DNA of 56,075 nt. Origin: an uncultured Lachnospiraceae bacterium (lineage in GTDB: Bacteria; Bacillota; Clostridia; Lachnospirales; Lachnospiraceae). Position 1 is the first letter of the stretch. Every line of letters begins with the position of its first letter. This document shows, one piece after another, positions 17,964 through 26,537 of the stretch. A program made the position numbers and the translations under genes. The notes under the pieces are model-generated. The model was not told the DNA's origin. It made no database searches and saw only the letters and a program-made list of their open reading frames with translations. The DNA lies in assembly GCA_910583615.1 (NCBI GenBank), contig CAJTXP010000024.1:1-56075 (forward strand), read 5' to 3'.

Positions 17964-18818
17964 ATGAAAAAAGAAAAACAGACGGTTGTATTGACAGCCA
18001 TATTATTGGCAGGCGTATGTGTGATACTGTATCCCTTTATCAGCGACTGGTGGAACTCCATGCATGCCACCCGGGCAATTGCCGGTTATGTGGAGGCAGT
18101 GGATGATCTGACCGGGCAGGAGAAGGAAAGGATGCTGGAAGCGGCAGAAGCGTACAACAGATCACTTTCCAACGGCGTAAATTATGATCTTACAGATGAA
18201 GAGTATGCAGTGTATGAAAAACTTCTGGATGTTTCAGGAACCGGAATCATGGGGTATATCCAGATCTCTGCGATCGGAGTCAATCTTCCGGTTTATCACA
18301 GCGTGGATGAAGGAATACTGCAGATCGCAGTAGGACACATCCCCGGGTCTTCCCTTCCGATCGGCGGAGAGCGGACACATTGTGTCATGTCCGGCCATCG
18401 TGGTCTGCCCAGCGCAAAACTGTTCTCGGATCTGGATCAGATGAGAGAAGGAGATGTTTTCACGCTCAATGTACTGGATCAGACAGCTACTTATCAGATT
18501 GATCAGATTCGTATTGTCCTTCCGGAGGAAACAGATGATCTTGCAATAGAAGAGGGGAAGGATTACTGTACATTGGTTACCTGTACGCCTTATGGGGTGA
18601 ATACACACCGGATGCTGGTGCGGGGACACAGGATTGAAAATCTTGCAGGTGAGATTGTCATAACTGCAGAGGCGGTCCGGATTCCCAACTATATTACAAT
18701 TTTTGCGGTTGGCATTCCACTTTTATTTATAACACTGGCAGGAATGCTGCTTTACTATCGGATCAGAGGACCGAAGAAAACACCAAAGGAGATTCTGGAT
18801 GAACTGGAAAAACAGTGA
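17964..18818 (+). CDS. class C (pilus) sortase
   Basis: This 284-residue sortase has an N-terminal membrane helix (about 8-26) and a C-terminal helix with a basic tail (about 245-265), as in class C enzymes. The catalytic residues are visible as His145 (VMSGHRGLP), Cys207 (TLVTCTPYG) and Arg216 (NTHRMLVRG). Class C sortases polymerise LPXTG pilins. The start MKKEKQTV at 17964 has GGGGA 9 nt upstream. It directly follows the LPSTG pilin gene, its most likely substrate. No second housekeeping sortase is in the window, so wall anchoring may need one encoded elsewhere. Confidence 0.94.
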   Translation: MKKEKQTVVLTAILLAGVCVILYPFISDWWNSMHATRAIAGYVEAVDDLTGQEKERMLEAAEAYNRSLSNGVNYDLTDEEYAVYEKLLDVSGTGIMGYIQISAIGVNLPVYHSVDEGILQIAVGHIPGSSLPIGGERTHCVMSGHRGLPSAKLFSDLDQMREGDVFTLNVLDQTATYQIDQIRIVLPEETDDLAIEEGKDYCTLVTCTPYGVNTHRMLVRGHRIENLAGEIVITAEAVRIPNYITIFAVGIPLLFITLAGMLLYYRIRGPKKTPKEILDELEKQ

Positions 18819-18897
18819 AGCTGGAGCGGTCTTTGGAGGACAGAGAAGAATTTGAAAAACAGGAATGCTTTCATGACAAGCGAAGGAGGAACTGCTC

Positions 18898-20043
18898 ATG
18901 AAAAAAAGATGGATATATCTGCTCACGGCCGTGATGCTTGCCGCCGGCGTGTGTGCGGCAGAGCCGGTGGTCGGCGATGCAGCGCCGCTTCAGGCGGATG
19001 CAGACGGCTTTGTGGATGGAGACTGTTCCCTGACGGTCTATCCGGAGGATCCGAACAAGGAGGAATCGGATCGGTTTGGGGAGGACCTGAGAGAAGCCGA
19101 TGTGGTGATTGATCTGTACCAGGTGGCGGAGGCCGTCAAGGTACAGGGGTACGATGCCTGCCGCTACGACGTGAAGTCCGGCTATGATCTGACGATTCCG
19201 GAAGCGCCGGAAGCCGGGGACTGGGAAGCGCTGGCGCAGGAGGCGGCAAAGGCCGCGCTGAACGGAAGCGCTTCCGGCACTCTGATACAGAGCGGGATTT
19301 CAGCGGGAACGGAGACGAAGCTGGACGCAGGACTGTATCTGGTGATTGCAAGAGGACGCAGCCTGACCAATACGGCGGATTACCTGACGGAAGTAACGCA
19401 GAAAAACGAAGAGACCGGAGAAGAGACGCCGAAGTTTGCGACGGTCGCCAATTCCCGGAAAAACGCTTATCTGTTCGCACCGCAGCTTGTCTCGCTGCCG
19501 TCCAGAACAGCGGACGAAAACGGCGTTGTAAATACGGCGAATCCAGGAGAATGGATCTACGATATGGACATCAGTCTGAAACCGGAGCAGACCGGGCGTT
19601 TCGGATCTCTTGAGATCATCAAGACGCTTTCTTCATATGAAACGGAGGAGGGCGTGGAAGAGCCGATGACCTGCGTGTTTGAAGTGACGGGCATACTGGA
19701 CGAAGAGACGGTATACAGCAATGTGGAGAGCATCACGTTTACGTCTGCGGGACAGGAGCGCGTGGTTCTGGACCGGATCCCCGCCATGGCGCAGGTAACG
19801 GTCCGGGAAGTATACAGCGGCGCCGGTTATGAGCTGACGGTACCGGGAGACCGCAGTACAGTTGTTGCGGCAGATGAAGTGGCGTCTGTGGATTTTGAGA
19901 ATATTTATACAGGAGAGCAAAAGAAAGGATACGGCATCAAGAACCAGTTTGTCTATGACGAAAACAGCGGATGGCAGTGGTATTCGGATCCGCCGCAGAG
20001 TGCGAACGGCAACCAGGGAACGCCCCGGACGGCGGCTCAGTGA
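18898..20043 (+). CDS. secreted pilin-like protein without a sorting signal
   Basis: This 381-residue protein has a Sec signal peptide (MKKRWIYLLTAVMLAAGVCA) and pilin-like beta-rich segments: a backbone-pilin-like motif (DAGLYLVIARG), then a DUF5979-like region (GSLEIIKTLSSYETEEG...MTCVFEVTGI...AQVTVREVYSGAGYELT). It ends in a polar tail with no LPXTG, hydrophobic helix or basic end. It therefore cannot be a normal sortase substrate and may be secreted, held by partners or polymerised differently. AAGGAGGAACTG precedes the start. It opens the second half of the locus, followed 14 nt later by the SipW-type exported proteins. Confidence 0.75.
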   Translation: MKKRWIYLLTAVMLAAGVCAAEPVVGDAAPLQADADGFVDGDCSLTVYPEDPNKEESDRFGEDLREADVVIDLYQVAEAVKVQGYDACRYDVKSGYDLTIPEAPEAGDWEALAQEAAKAALNGSASGTLIQSGISAGTETKLDAGLYLVIARGRSLTNTADYLTEVTQKNEETGEETPKFATVANSRKNAYLFAPQLVSLPSRTADENGVVNTANPGEWIYDMDISLKPEQTGRFGSLEIIKTLSSYETEEGVEEPMTCVFEVTGILDEETVYSNVESITFTSAGQERVVLDRIPAMAQVTVREVYSGAGYELTVPGDRSTVVAADEVASVDFENIYTGEQKKGYGIKNQFVYDENSGWQWYSDPPQSANGNQGTPRTAAQ

Positions 20044-20057
20044 ACAGGAGGGGATGA

Positions 20058-20612
20058 ATGGAGATGAAGAAGAGAAGCTGTTACCCTGCAGCCCTTGTCC
20101 TGTCTGCAGCGGTCATGATAGCCGGAGCAGGCGTTGGGAAGGCCTGGGCTTATTTTACAACTTATACAGAAGCGGCGGGAGGCTATACGGTCCACCTGGG
20201 CGATCGGACGGAGATTACGGAAGAATTTACCAACTGGACCAAGCACGTGGTAATTACCTCTGAGGAAGATTCGGAACCGGTATACATCCGCGTCCGGGCG
20301 TTCTGCGGAAGCCGGTATGCGCTTCAGTATTCCGGAGAGGGCTGGTCCCAGGGCGCAGACGGTTATTATTACTATGGAAACGCAGTATCCAAAGGAGCTT
20401 CCACGGCATCTCTGGACCTGAAGATCAACAACATTCCGGAGGATCCGGAGGAACTGGAGCGTTTTAATGTGGTCGTGATTTATGAGAGCGCTCCGGTACG
20501 TTATCATGAGGACGGGACGCCCTTTGGCGTTCATGAGACAGACTGGAGCATACTCCTTGACAACGGGAGGACGGAGAGCTCCGGCGAAGCGGAAGGAGGC
20601 GGTGAAGGATGA
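20058..20612 (+). CDS. SipW-type exported TasA/CalY-like protein
   Basis: The 184-residue product has an N-terminal signal of the SipW-dependent kind: a basic start, a hydrophobic core and the GKAWAYFTTYTEA end where cleavage is expected. In Bacillus, TasA and CalY subunits with such signals are cut by SipW and form amyloid-like biofilm fibres. The mature part is beta-rich (EEDSEPVYIRVRAFC) and ends in an acidic, Gly-rich tail. It overlaps the next TasA-like gene by 4 nt (ATGA), so the two are probably translationally coupled. Fibre formation is inferred from family and context only. Confidence 0.75.
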   Translation: MEMKKRSCYPAALVLSAAVMIAGAGVGKAWAYFTTYTEAAGGYTVHLGDRTEITEEFTNWTKHVVITSEEDSEPVYIRVRAFCGSRYALQYSGEGWSQGADGYYYYGNAVSKGASTASLDLKINNIPEDPEELERFNVVVIYESAPVRYHEDGTPFGVHETDWSILLDNGRTESSGEAEGGGEG

Positions 20613-21388
20613 GAAAGCCAAAAAGGGCATATTCTCCCGCGGTAACCATGGCGTTGTTCGTTACTGCGGTTGCCATGCTTCTGGGAAGCACGATCAGCGG
20701 TACGCGGGCTGCGCTTACATACTATTCAGATACCTACAGTTCCCGCCTGCAGATGTATGACATCGGCGTGACTCTCATGGAAAACGGCGAGGCGGTTTCC
20801 TGGAGAGACTACAACAGCGCCGGGGACGGGACCTGGAATGAAAATACCGGAACCCTGCTGGAGCACATGCTTCCGGAAGGGGAAGAGCTGAAACCGGGAA
20901 AAGTCTACCCGGAGGAACTGAAGGTTGTGAATACCGGTACAATTAATCAGTATGTCCGCGTCAGCATCTGCAAGTACTGGCTGGATGCAGAGGGAAACAA
21001 AGACAGTGAGCTTTCGCCGGAGCTGATCGGCCTTGAGACGGTCAATCTGGGAAGCGACTGGATCGAGGATGAAGAGGCGCGTACGCCGGAGCGCACCGTA
21101 CTCTATTACAATAAGCTTCTGCATGCGCAGGGCGAAGGAAGATCGGAGACGGTTCCGTTTGCAGAGAGTCTGGTGATCAATGACAGCATTGCGGCAAAGG
21201 TCACGGAAAAAACAGAGAAGAACGGCAGTTATACAACTATTACGACTACCTTTGATTATGATGGCGCAGCTTTCCGGATCGAGGTGCAGGTAGATGCAGT
21301 GCAGGAGCACAACGCAGAGGATGCGGCCTTAAGCGCGTGGGGCAGACGGGTGAGAGTTCAGGACGGTTCTTTGAGCCTGAGTGATTAG
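20609..21388 (+). CDS. SipW-type exported TasA-like protein
   Basis: This 259-residue protein resembles TasA/camelysin-type SipW substrates. Its signal region runs from MRKPKRAYSPAVTMALFVTA to GTRAALTYYSDTY, with the YSD/YFTD-like motif just after the expected cut. The mature part shows the TasA-like plan: an early IGVTLMENGEAV strand, then an insertion and a core (EELKVVNTGTINQYVRVSI) reminiscent of the conserved K(V/I).N.G...Y.R strand of these proteins. It starts within the stop of the preceding gene and ends 13 nt before the next start, inside a tightly packed operon leading to the SipW-type peptidase. Confidence 0.78.
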   Translation: MRKPKRAYSPAVTMALFVTAVAMLLGSTISGTRAALTYYSDTYSSRLQMYDIGVTLMENGEAVSWRDYNSAGDGTWNENTGTLLEHMLPEGEELKPGKVYPEELKVVNTGTINQYVRVSICKYWLDAEGNKDSELSPELIGLETVNLGSDWIEDEEARTPERTVLYYNKLLHAQGEGRSETVPFAESLVINDSIAAKVTEKTEKNGSYTTITTTFDYDGAAFRIEVQVDAVQEHNAEDAALSAWGRRVRVQDGSLSLSD

Positions 21389-21401
21389 AGAGGAGGAGCG
21401 C

Positions 21402-22235
21402 ATGAGAAGAAAAAAAGCCATGAGAGTTCTGTGGTCCGGACTTGCGGCGCTTGGCCTTCTGGTTCCGGCGCTGCCGGTCCGCGCGGAGACTTATTACGGA
21501 GACGACGGCTGGAACGTGGTATTTACTTCGGAAAGCAGCATGGAGAGCAGCTTCCGAACGGCGGATATCAACGATGTGGTGGGCGGCATGCAGCCGGGAG
21601 ACAACGTGATCATCACGCTGGATCTGAAAAATGATAATCAGACGGCGACAGACTGGTACATGAGGAATGAAGTGCTCTACTCTCTGGAGGACCGGAGTGC
21701 GAACCGGGAAACCGGGGGAGGCGCCTATACCTATCGCCTGGCTTATACAGACAAAAACGGAGAGGTTGAGACGCTTTTCGACAGCGATACGGTAGGAGGC
21801 GAAAGCGCGGCGGATACCATCAGCCGGATGGGAGAAGGGCTTAAGGGCGCTACCAATGCATTAAAGGATTATTTTTATCTGGATACGCTGGAACAGGGGG
21901 CCGGCGGCGTGATCACGCTGGAAGTGGCACTGGACGGTGAGACGCAGGGCAATGACTATCAGAATACGCTGGCGGATCTGCAGATGAATTTTGCAGTGGA
22001 GCTTCAGGCGGATAAACCAGGGCCGGGCAGGAGATCGTCGAAGGAGCCGGACAATCCGGGGACGGCGGAAGAACCGTTAAGCAGCGTGAACAGGACCGCA
22101 GTGGTGCGGACCAGTGACAACAGCCGGATTCTGCTGTACACGGCGCTCAGCGGCATCTGCGGATTTGTGCTTCTTGCGTGGTGCATCTTCCGCTGTCGGG
22201 AGCACAAAAAAGGAGAGAGGAGGCATGGCGGATGA
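21402..22235 (+). CDS. membrane-anchored surface protein of the fibre cluster
   Basis: The 277-residue product has a signal peptide (MRRKKAMRVLWSGLAALGLL, ending near VRAE), an extracellular domain rich in Asp, Asn and Tyr, and a C-terminal membrane helix (ILLYTALSGICGFVLLAWCI) followed by a basic tail (RCREHKKGERR). There is no LPXTG, so it is likely held by the helix. The start was set at 21402 because GAGGAGGAG precedes it. No family is recognised with confidence. Its place between TasA-like subunits and the SipW peptidase suggests an anchor or assembly partner. It overlaps the next gene by 4 nt. Confidence 0.7.
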   Translation: MRRKKAMRVLWSGLAALGLLVPALPVRAETYYGDDGWNVVFTSESSMESSFRTADINDVVGGMQPGDNVIITLDLKNDNQTATDWYMRNEVLYSLEDRSANRETGGGAYTYRLAYTDKNGEVETLFDSDTVGGESAADTISRMGEGLKGATNALKDYFYLDTLEQGAGGVITLEVALDGETQGNDYQNTLADLQMNFAVELQADKPGPGRRSSKEPDNPGTAEEPLSSVNRTAVVRTSDNSRILLYTALSGICGFVLLAWCIFRCREHKKGERRHGG

Positions 22236-23227
22236 AAAGAAGGAAGAGGACATTCTGTATGGTGCTGTCCCTGTGCCTGTTTTGGGCGGCAGTAGTTCCT
22301 GTCTCGGCGGCGGGAAAAGAGGGATATACGTATACGGTTCGTTTTTTTGCCGGCCGTCAGGGAAGCTTCGGCGGCGGGGAGATCATGGTAATCAACAATC
22401 TGCACTACGGAGACCGGATAAGCTTTTCCCAGAATGCAGTATCCTTGAAGGATAACAGCAAATATTATATCCGCGGTATCCGGGAAAGCGGAAAAGACAA
22501 CAATACGGCAGGTCAGACGCCGTCCTTCTCCGTGACAGGGGATCAGGATTATGTGGTTGCCTACGGCATTCTGGGGGATGCGACTTCCTATACCATTCAT
22601 TATGTGGATGAAGCAGGGGATGCGCTGGCGCCTGCCGAAACCTATTACGGCAACGTGGGAGACCGTCCGGTGGTAGCATATCTGTATATCGAAGGATACC
22701 GTCCGCAGGCTTACAATCTGACGCAGACGCTTGAAAAGGATCCGGCAGAGAATGTGTTTACCTTTATCTATGTGCGGGGAGAAGAGGAGCCTGGAGGCGG
22801 CGGAACGGCAGCGGAGCCTGAAACGCCTGCACCTGCGGCGCCGGGGCCGGCGGAAGAAGCCGCGCCGGAAGAGATTCCTGCGGCTGCGCCTGCAGGAGTG
22901 ACCGTAATTCCCGGGGGCGGAGCGGCGGCTGGAGACGCCGGGGCAGATGCCGGGGCCGGCGGAGGAGCCGCTGCCTTAGACGCCGGCGGCGGAGTGGCTG
23001 CGCCGGACGAGGAAGTGCCGCAGGCGGAAGGACCGGAAGAAATTGTGGATCTGGATGACGAGGATGTTCCGCTGGCAGGACTTCCATCTCTTCTGGAAAT
23101 CGGAAATGATGCAAGGCTGCTTGGAATCGTGATTCCGGCTGCTGCGGGCGCATGCATTGTCTTTCTTGGAGGCGGCTGGTATCTAATGGCATCAAAGAAG
23201 AGGAAAAAGAAGGAAGAAAAATCATGA
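22232..23227 (+). CDS. membrane-anchored MucBP-like surface protein
   Basis: This 331-residue protein has a signal peptide (MKRRKRTFCMVLSLCLFWAA), a beta-rich N-terminal domain and a MucBP-like repeat at about residues 120-195 (YTIHYVDEAGDALAPAETYY, YIEGYRP, FTFIYVRGEE). A long low-complexity Pro/Ala/Gly/Glu stalk (about 200-290), a membrane helix (LGIVIPAAAGACIVFLGGGW) and a Lys-rich tail follow. MucBP domains bind mucin or act as spacers. It overlaps both neighbours by 4 nt. The stalk plus anchor suits a cell-bound base of the fibre, which is inference. Confidence 0.75.
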   Translation: MKRRKRTFCMVLSLCLFWAAVVPVSAAGKEGYTYTVRFFAGRQGSFGGGEIMVINNLHYGDRISFSQNAVSLKDNSKYYIRGIRESGKDNNTAGQTPSFSVTGDQDYVVAYGILGDATSYTIHYVDEAGDALAPAETYYGNVGDRPVVAYLYIEGYRPQAYNLTQTLEKDPAENVFTFIYVRGEEEPGGGGTAAEPETPAPAAPGPAEEAAPEEIPAAAPAGVTVIPGGGAAAGDAGADAGAGGGAAALDAGGGVAAPDEEVPQAEGPEEIVDLDDEDVPLAGLPSLLEIGNDARLLGIVIPAAAGACIVFLGGGWYLMASKKRKKKEEKS

Positions 23228-23760
23228 CCGCCGGAGGGAAGATATCCGGAAAATCTTCTGGAGGAAAGGGCAGGAACCTGCTTCCTGCCCTTTGCAGCAT
23301 ATTCGGAACTTTGATACTGCTGGGGGTAACTGCTGCATTTTTGCCCTTGACAGTTCCGCGTTTTATGGGTTATGAGATATATGAGGTAATAAGCGGCAGC
23401 ATGGAGCCGGAGATTCCGGTAGGAAGCATTCTGTATGTGAAGCGCGCGGAGCCGGAAGAGATCATTCCCGGGGATGTGATTGCTTTCAGAAGAGATGGAT
23501 CAGTGATTACGCACCGGGTGGAGGAAAACCGGTATGTGGAAGGAGAATTTATTACCAGAGGAGATGCCAACAGCAGAGAAGACCTGCGGCCGGTGCCCTA
23601 TGAATGCCTGACCGGAAAGACCGTATGGCATTTTCCGGCATTGGGCAGAGTGATGTCTCTGATGTCAGGAACGACAGGAAAGATCTATGCGGCGATACTT
23701 GCCGCATGCGGTGTGATGTTCCATATGTTGGCAGGGGCATTGAGAGAGCGTCGGCAGTAA
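23224..23760 (+). CDS. sipW: SipW-type (ER-type) signal peptidase I
   Basis: The 178-residue enzyme belongs to the ER-type branch of signal peptidase I: the nucleophile is Ser59 in VISGSMEPEIPVG, and the general base is His97 in VITHRVEE instead of the usual Lys. The GDAN box contains Asp114. Membrane helices lie at about 21-44 and 152-170. In Bacillus, SipW of this branch matures TasA and related fibre proteins. Two such candidate substrates are encoded 1.8-3.2 kb upstream in the same operon. The start overlaps the preceding stop (ATGA). Confidence 0.93.
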   Translation: MTAGGKISGKSSGGKGRNLLPALCSIFGTLILLGVTAAFLPLTVPRFMGYEIYEVISGSMEPEIPVGSILYVKRAEPEEIIPGDVIAFRRDGSVITHRVEENRYVEGEFITRGDANSREDLRPVPYECLTGKTVWHFPALGRVMSLMSGTTGKIYAAILAACGVMFHMLAGALRERRQ

Positions 23761-23791
23761 CGGCAGAAGAAATGACAGAGGGAACAGGTGC

Positions 23792-25009
23792 ATGGAGAAA
23801 AAGATGGACGAAGAAATGCTGCAGGTACGGATGCTGGGCGGATTTTCCGTAACCTATAAAGGGATACAGATTGCAGGAGGACCAAAGGCGCGGGAATCGC
23901 AGTTTGCGTATCTGATGCAGATGCTGCTGTATCATGGACGGAAAGGGGTGAGCAGAAGAGAGCTGGAAGAAGTACTGTTTGGGGAGCGGGAGGTCGGCAA
24001 TGTGCATCATTCTTTAAGAAGCGTCCTCTATAATGCCCGAAAGAGGCTTCAGAAAGCAGGACTTCCCGATATGGAGTATATCTGTCAGGAAAAGGGTCAG
24101 CTCTACTGGACCGAGAAAATTCCTGCGGAAACGGATGTAAAGAAATTCAAAGAGCTCTGTCAGCTGGCGGAAGAAGCGAAGGAGCCTGGAGAAAGACTTA
24201 CATACCTTCTGGACGCCTGCTACTGTTACAGCGGTGACTTTCTTCCGCAGCAGTCAGGCGTCATATGGATTGCACAGGAGGCCAGATGCTGCCGGAAAAT
24301 GTTTTTTTCCTGTGTGGAGGAGGCGGCGGAGTTTTTGCGGATGCAGGAGGACTGGCAGCGAATGAAGGAGCTGGGAGTCTATGCATCCAGAATCAGTCCC
24401 TTTGCCGACTGGGAGACGATCACGATGGAGGCCCTTGTATCCATGGGATGGATGTCGGAAGCAAGAAAACTGTACGATGAGACGGTGGAGGACTATGTGC
24501 GGGAGCAGGGGTTCCGTCCATCCAGGAAGCTGATGGAGCTTCTGGAGCAGTTGGGAGACTGCATGGATCACCAGTATGCGGTGCTGGATGCGATCCAGTC
24601 AGAACTGACGGAAGAAGAACGGGTTGACAGCGGATACCTGTGCCCATGGCCGGTTTTTCAGGGAATCTACCAGATGGAGAGGCGGATCCTGGAACGGAGC
24701 GGGCAGTCTGTATATCTGATGCTGTGCACGATTGTGGACAGTAAGGGGAATCCCATGGAGGAAGGAAATGTTCTGGAGGAGCTGTCAAAACGGCTGGAAA
24801 CAGCAGTGTGCAGTTCGGTGCGGCATGGGGATGCAGTGACCCGTTATGGAAAGGGCCAGTATCTGGTGCTGCTGGTCAATACGACCAGAGAGGACTGCAG
24901 CGTAGTTCAGAAACGGATTAACAGCCGGTTTCTGGTTGGAAGGCAGAGGACAGGCATCAAATATTATGTAAGCAGCGTGGTCTGTCAGACGAACAGGCAG
25001 AAAAGGTAA
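23792..25009 (+). CDS. BTAD (SARP-type) transcriptional regulator
   Basis: This 405-residue regulator has an N-terminal winged-helix DNA-binding domain (LQVRMLGGFSVTYKGIQI, then RKGVSRRELEEVLFG and VHHSLRSVLYNARKRL) and a bacterial transcriptional activation domain of helical repeats (about 115-265, ending EQGFRPSRKLMELLEQ). The C-terminal 120 residues resemble a degenerate GGDEF fold (VRHGDAVTRYGKGQYLVLLV). It lies 31 nt after the SipW gene and is the only evident regulator in the locus. It is the best candidate to act at the palindromes 14 kb upstream, but no evidence links them. Confidence 0.88.
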   Translation: MEKKMDEEMLQVRMLGGFSVTYKGIQIAGGPKARESQFAYLMQMLLYHGRKGVSRRELEEVLFGEREVGNVHHSLRSVLYNARKRLQKAGLPDMEYICQEKGQLYWTEKIPAETDVKKFKELCQLAEEAKEPGERLTYLLDACYCYSGDFLPQQSGVIWIAQEARCCRKMFFSCVEEAAEFLRMQEDWQRMKELGVYASRISPFADWETITMEALVSMGWMSEARKLYDETVEDYVREQGFRPSRKLMELLEQLGDCMDHQYAVLDAIQSELTEEERVDSGYLCPWPVFQGIYQMERRILERSGQSVYLMLCTIVDSKGNPMEEGNVLEELSKRLETAVCSSVRHGDAVTRYGKGQYLVLLVNTTREDCSVVQKRINSRFLVGRQRTGIKYYVSSVVCQTNRQKR

Positions 25010-25051
25010 GCGGGGTACCCGCAGGCCGGAAAGATAGAAAGGAAATGATCC

Positions 25052-25519
25052 ATGGACAGGTCTCAATGGTATATAGGGACACCGAACGGAATCATACTGT
25101 GCGTCGACTGTGCGGCAGGACGGCAGATCAGCGGGCGATTTTACAACAGATATGAAAGAGAACCGACAGAGTTCTCGAATACGGAGCAGATGCTGTTTCA
25201 GTTTGAGAGCTTTTTTGACAGGATAGGATTTCCTTATCCGTCAACAGCAGAAAGAATATTTCAGAAAAAAATCCGGGAAAAGGAGAAACGTCGAAAGGGG
25301 GCGGAAGAAATGAGCGATCAGGAATTGTTGAAAAAACATGGAGAACTGGGAACGTTTATCGTGCGGGTGCAGCACCGGCAGAACAGCAGCTGGCAGGGAA
25401 GGATCACGTGGATGGAGGAAGACCGGACACTGTGCTTCCGTTCAGTCTGGGAGATGATCAAGCTGATTGCAAGTGCGGTGGAGACGCCTGGGGAAGAGCC
25501 GGAGGAGAAGGAGCCGTAG
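25052..25519 (+). CDS. hypothetical protein
   Basis: The 155-residue product is not recognised. It has an N-terminal part with aromatic and Cys residues (MDRSQWYIGTPNGIILCVDC), a charged helical linker (KKIREKEKRRKGAEEM) and a C-terminal part (ELGTFIVRVQHRQNSSWQGR, then ITWMEEDRTLCFRSVWEMIK) that reads like the small domain often seen in short Lachnospiraceae proteins near regulators. No signal peptide or helix spans a membrane. AAAGGAAATGATCC precedes the start. It follows the BTAD regulator by 42 nt and may close the operon. Confidence 0.6.
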   Translation: MDRSQWYIGTPNGIILCVDCAAGRQISGRFYNRYEREPTEFSNTEQMLFQFESFFDRIGFPYPSTAERIFQKKIREKEKRRKGAEEMSDQELLKKHGELGTFIVRVQHRQNSSWQGRITWMEEDRTLCFRSVWEMIKLIASAVETPGEEPEEKEP

Positions 25520-25682
25520 TGGTTTGAAGAGGCATAGGGAGTGATGAGGTAAGGGAACGGAAACTTTTGGGGAGCTGGAGATCATGGGGATTCCGGGTGA
25601 GACAGGATGCCTGATCTGAAAGGAAGCACAGAAAGCGGTGCACAGAACCGGTTAAGTGAAAAATGGCATGGAAGAGGGAAGC

Positions 25683-25722
25683 CTCCCATAAGATGTAGAG
25701 ACAGATCTTATGGGAGTTTTTT
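25683..25722 (+). terminator. terminator hairpin overlapping the spmA ribosome-binding site
   Basis: CTCCCATAAGAT (25683-25694) and ATCTTATGGGAG (25705-25716) are exact inverted copies with a 10-nt loop, followed by six T. The GGGAG of the right arm is also the only Shine-Dalgarno candidate for spmA, whose ATG is at 25725. The hairpin would therefore stop upstream transcription and, if copied, hide the spmA site. Confidence 0.8.
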
Positions 25723-25724
25723 GT

Positions 25725-26417
25725 ATGAATTATCTGTGGGCAGGTATGATGCTGGTGGCGATCGTGTACGGGGCGTTTCACGGCACGATCCCGGAGGTGA
25801 CCCAGGCGGCGCTGGATTCTTCGAAGGAAGCGGTGACGCTCTGTATCACCATGCTCGGTATTCTTTCTTTCTGGATGGGGCTCATGCAGATCGCCGGCGC
25901 TTCCGGATTGATTGAAAAAATGACAAGAGGAATCCGGCCGATCCTTAGGTGGCTCTTTCCCCGGATTCCGGCAGGGCATCCGGCGCTGGAGCAGATTGCG
26001 GTGAATTGTATCGCGAATATTCTTGGCCTCGGCTGGGCGGCGACCCCAGCGGGCTTAAAGGCGATGGAGGAGCTTGGGAAGCTGGAAGAGGAGCGGCGGG
26101 CAGGAGGCGGAACTTTTCCGGGACGGCAGACAGGAGCAGCAGCCGGGGAAAGAAGCAGGCGTCCGGGAGCGCAGAATGCAGGAGGACGCCGTTATCCTGC
26201 AGTGCCGAAGGGCTTGGCCAGCGATGAGATGTGCGTGTTCTTGATTCTGAATATCTCCTCGCTGCAGCTGATTCCCATGAACGTTGTGGCGTACCGGAGT
26301 CAGTATGGAAGTGTGAATCCGACGGCGATCGTGGGGCCTGCGATCCTGGCGACGGCAGTGAGTACGCTGGCGGGGGTTATTTTTTGCAAAGTGATGGATG
26401 GGAAGCGGAGAGTTTAA
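25725..26417 (+). CDS. spmA: spore maturation protein A
   Basis: This 230-residue membrane protein matches SpmA, which with SpmB is needed for core dehydration in spores. Hallmarks are GTIPEVTQAALDSSKEAVTL, the gating-type LGILSFWMGLMQIAGASG helix and CIANILGLGWAATPAGLKAM. A loop of about 45 residues before SSLQLIPMNVVAYRSQYGSV is longer than in B. subtilis SpmA (about 196 residues). The start MNYLWAG was chosen from GGGAG 8 nt upstream. spmB, which normally follows, is missing. Instead the 3' part of spmA recurs at 28600-29007 and a small tail at 33440-33493. Confidence 0.92.
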   Translation: MNYLWAGMMLVAIVYGAFHGTIPEVTQAALDSSKEAVTLCITMLGILSFWMGLMQIAGASGLIEKMTRGIRPILRWLFPRIPAGHPALEQIAVNCIANILGLGWAATPAGLKAMEELGKLEEERRAGGGTFPGRQTGAAAGERSRRPGAQNAGGRRYPAVPKGLASDEMCVFLILNISSLQLIPMNVVAYRSQYGSVNPTAIVGPAILATAVSTLAGVIFCKVMDGKRRV

Positions 26418-26440
26418 ATTGGGCTCTTCGCTGTTGTTTT
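26406..26440 (+). terminator. spmA terminator hairpin
   Basis: AGCGGAGAG and CTCTTCGCT pair over nine positions (one G-T) across the spmA stop codon, followed by a T-rich tract. A related hairpin follows the third spmA tail at about 33480-33509. Confidence 0.6.
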
Positions 26441-26537
26441 TTAAATTAAAGTATGAAAAGGGATATAAATATGATATATTAGTGATAGAGTGAAAGAAAA
26501 CGGAAATAATTTATTATGTAAACAGAAACAGGTGATC

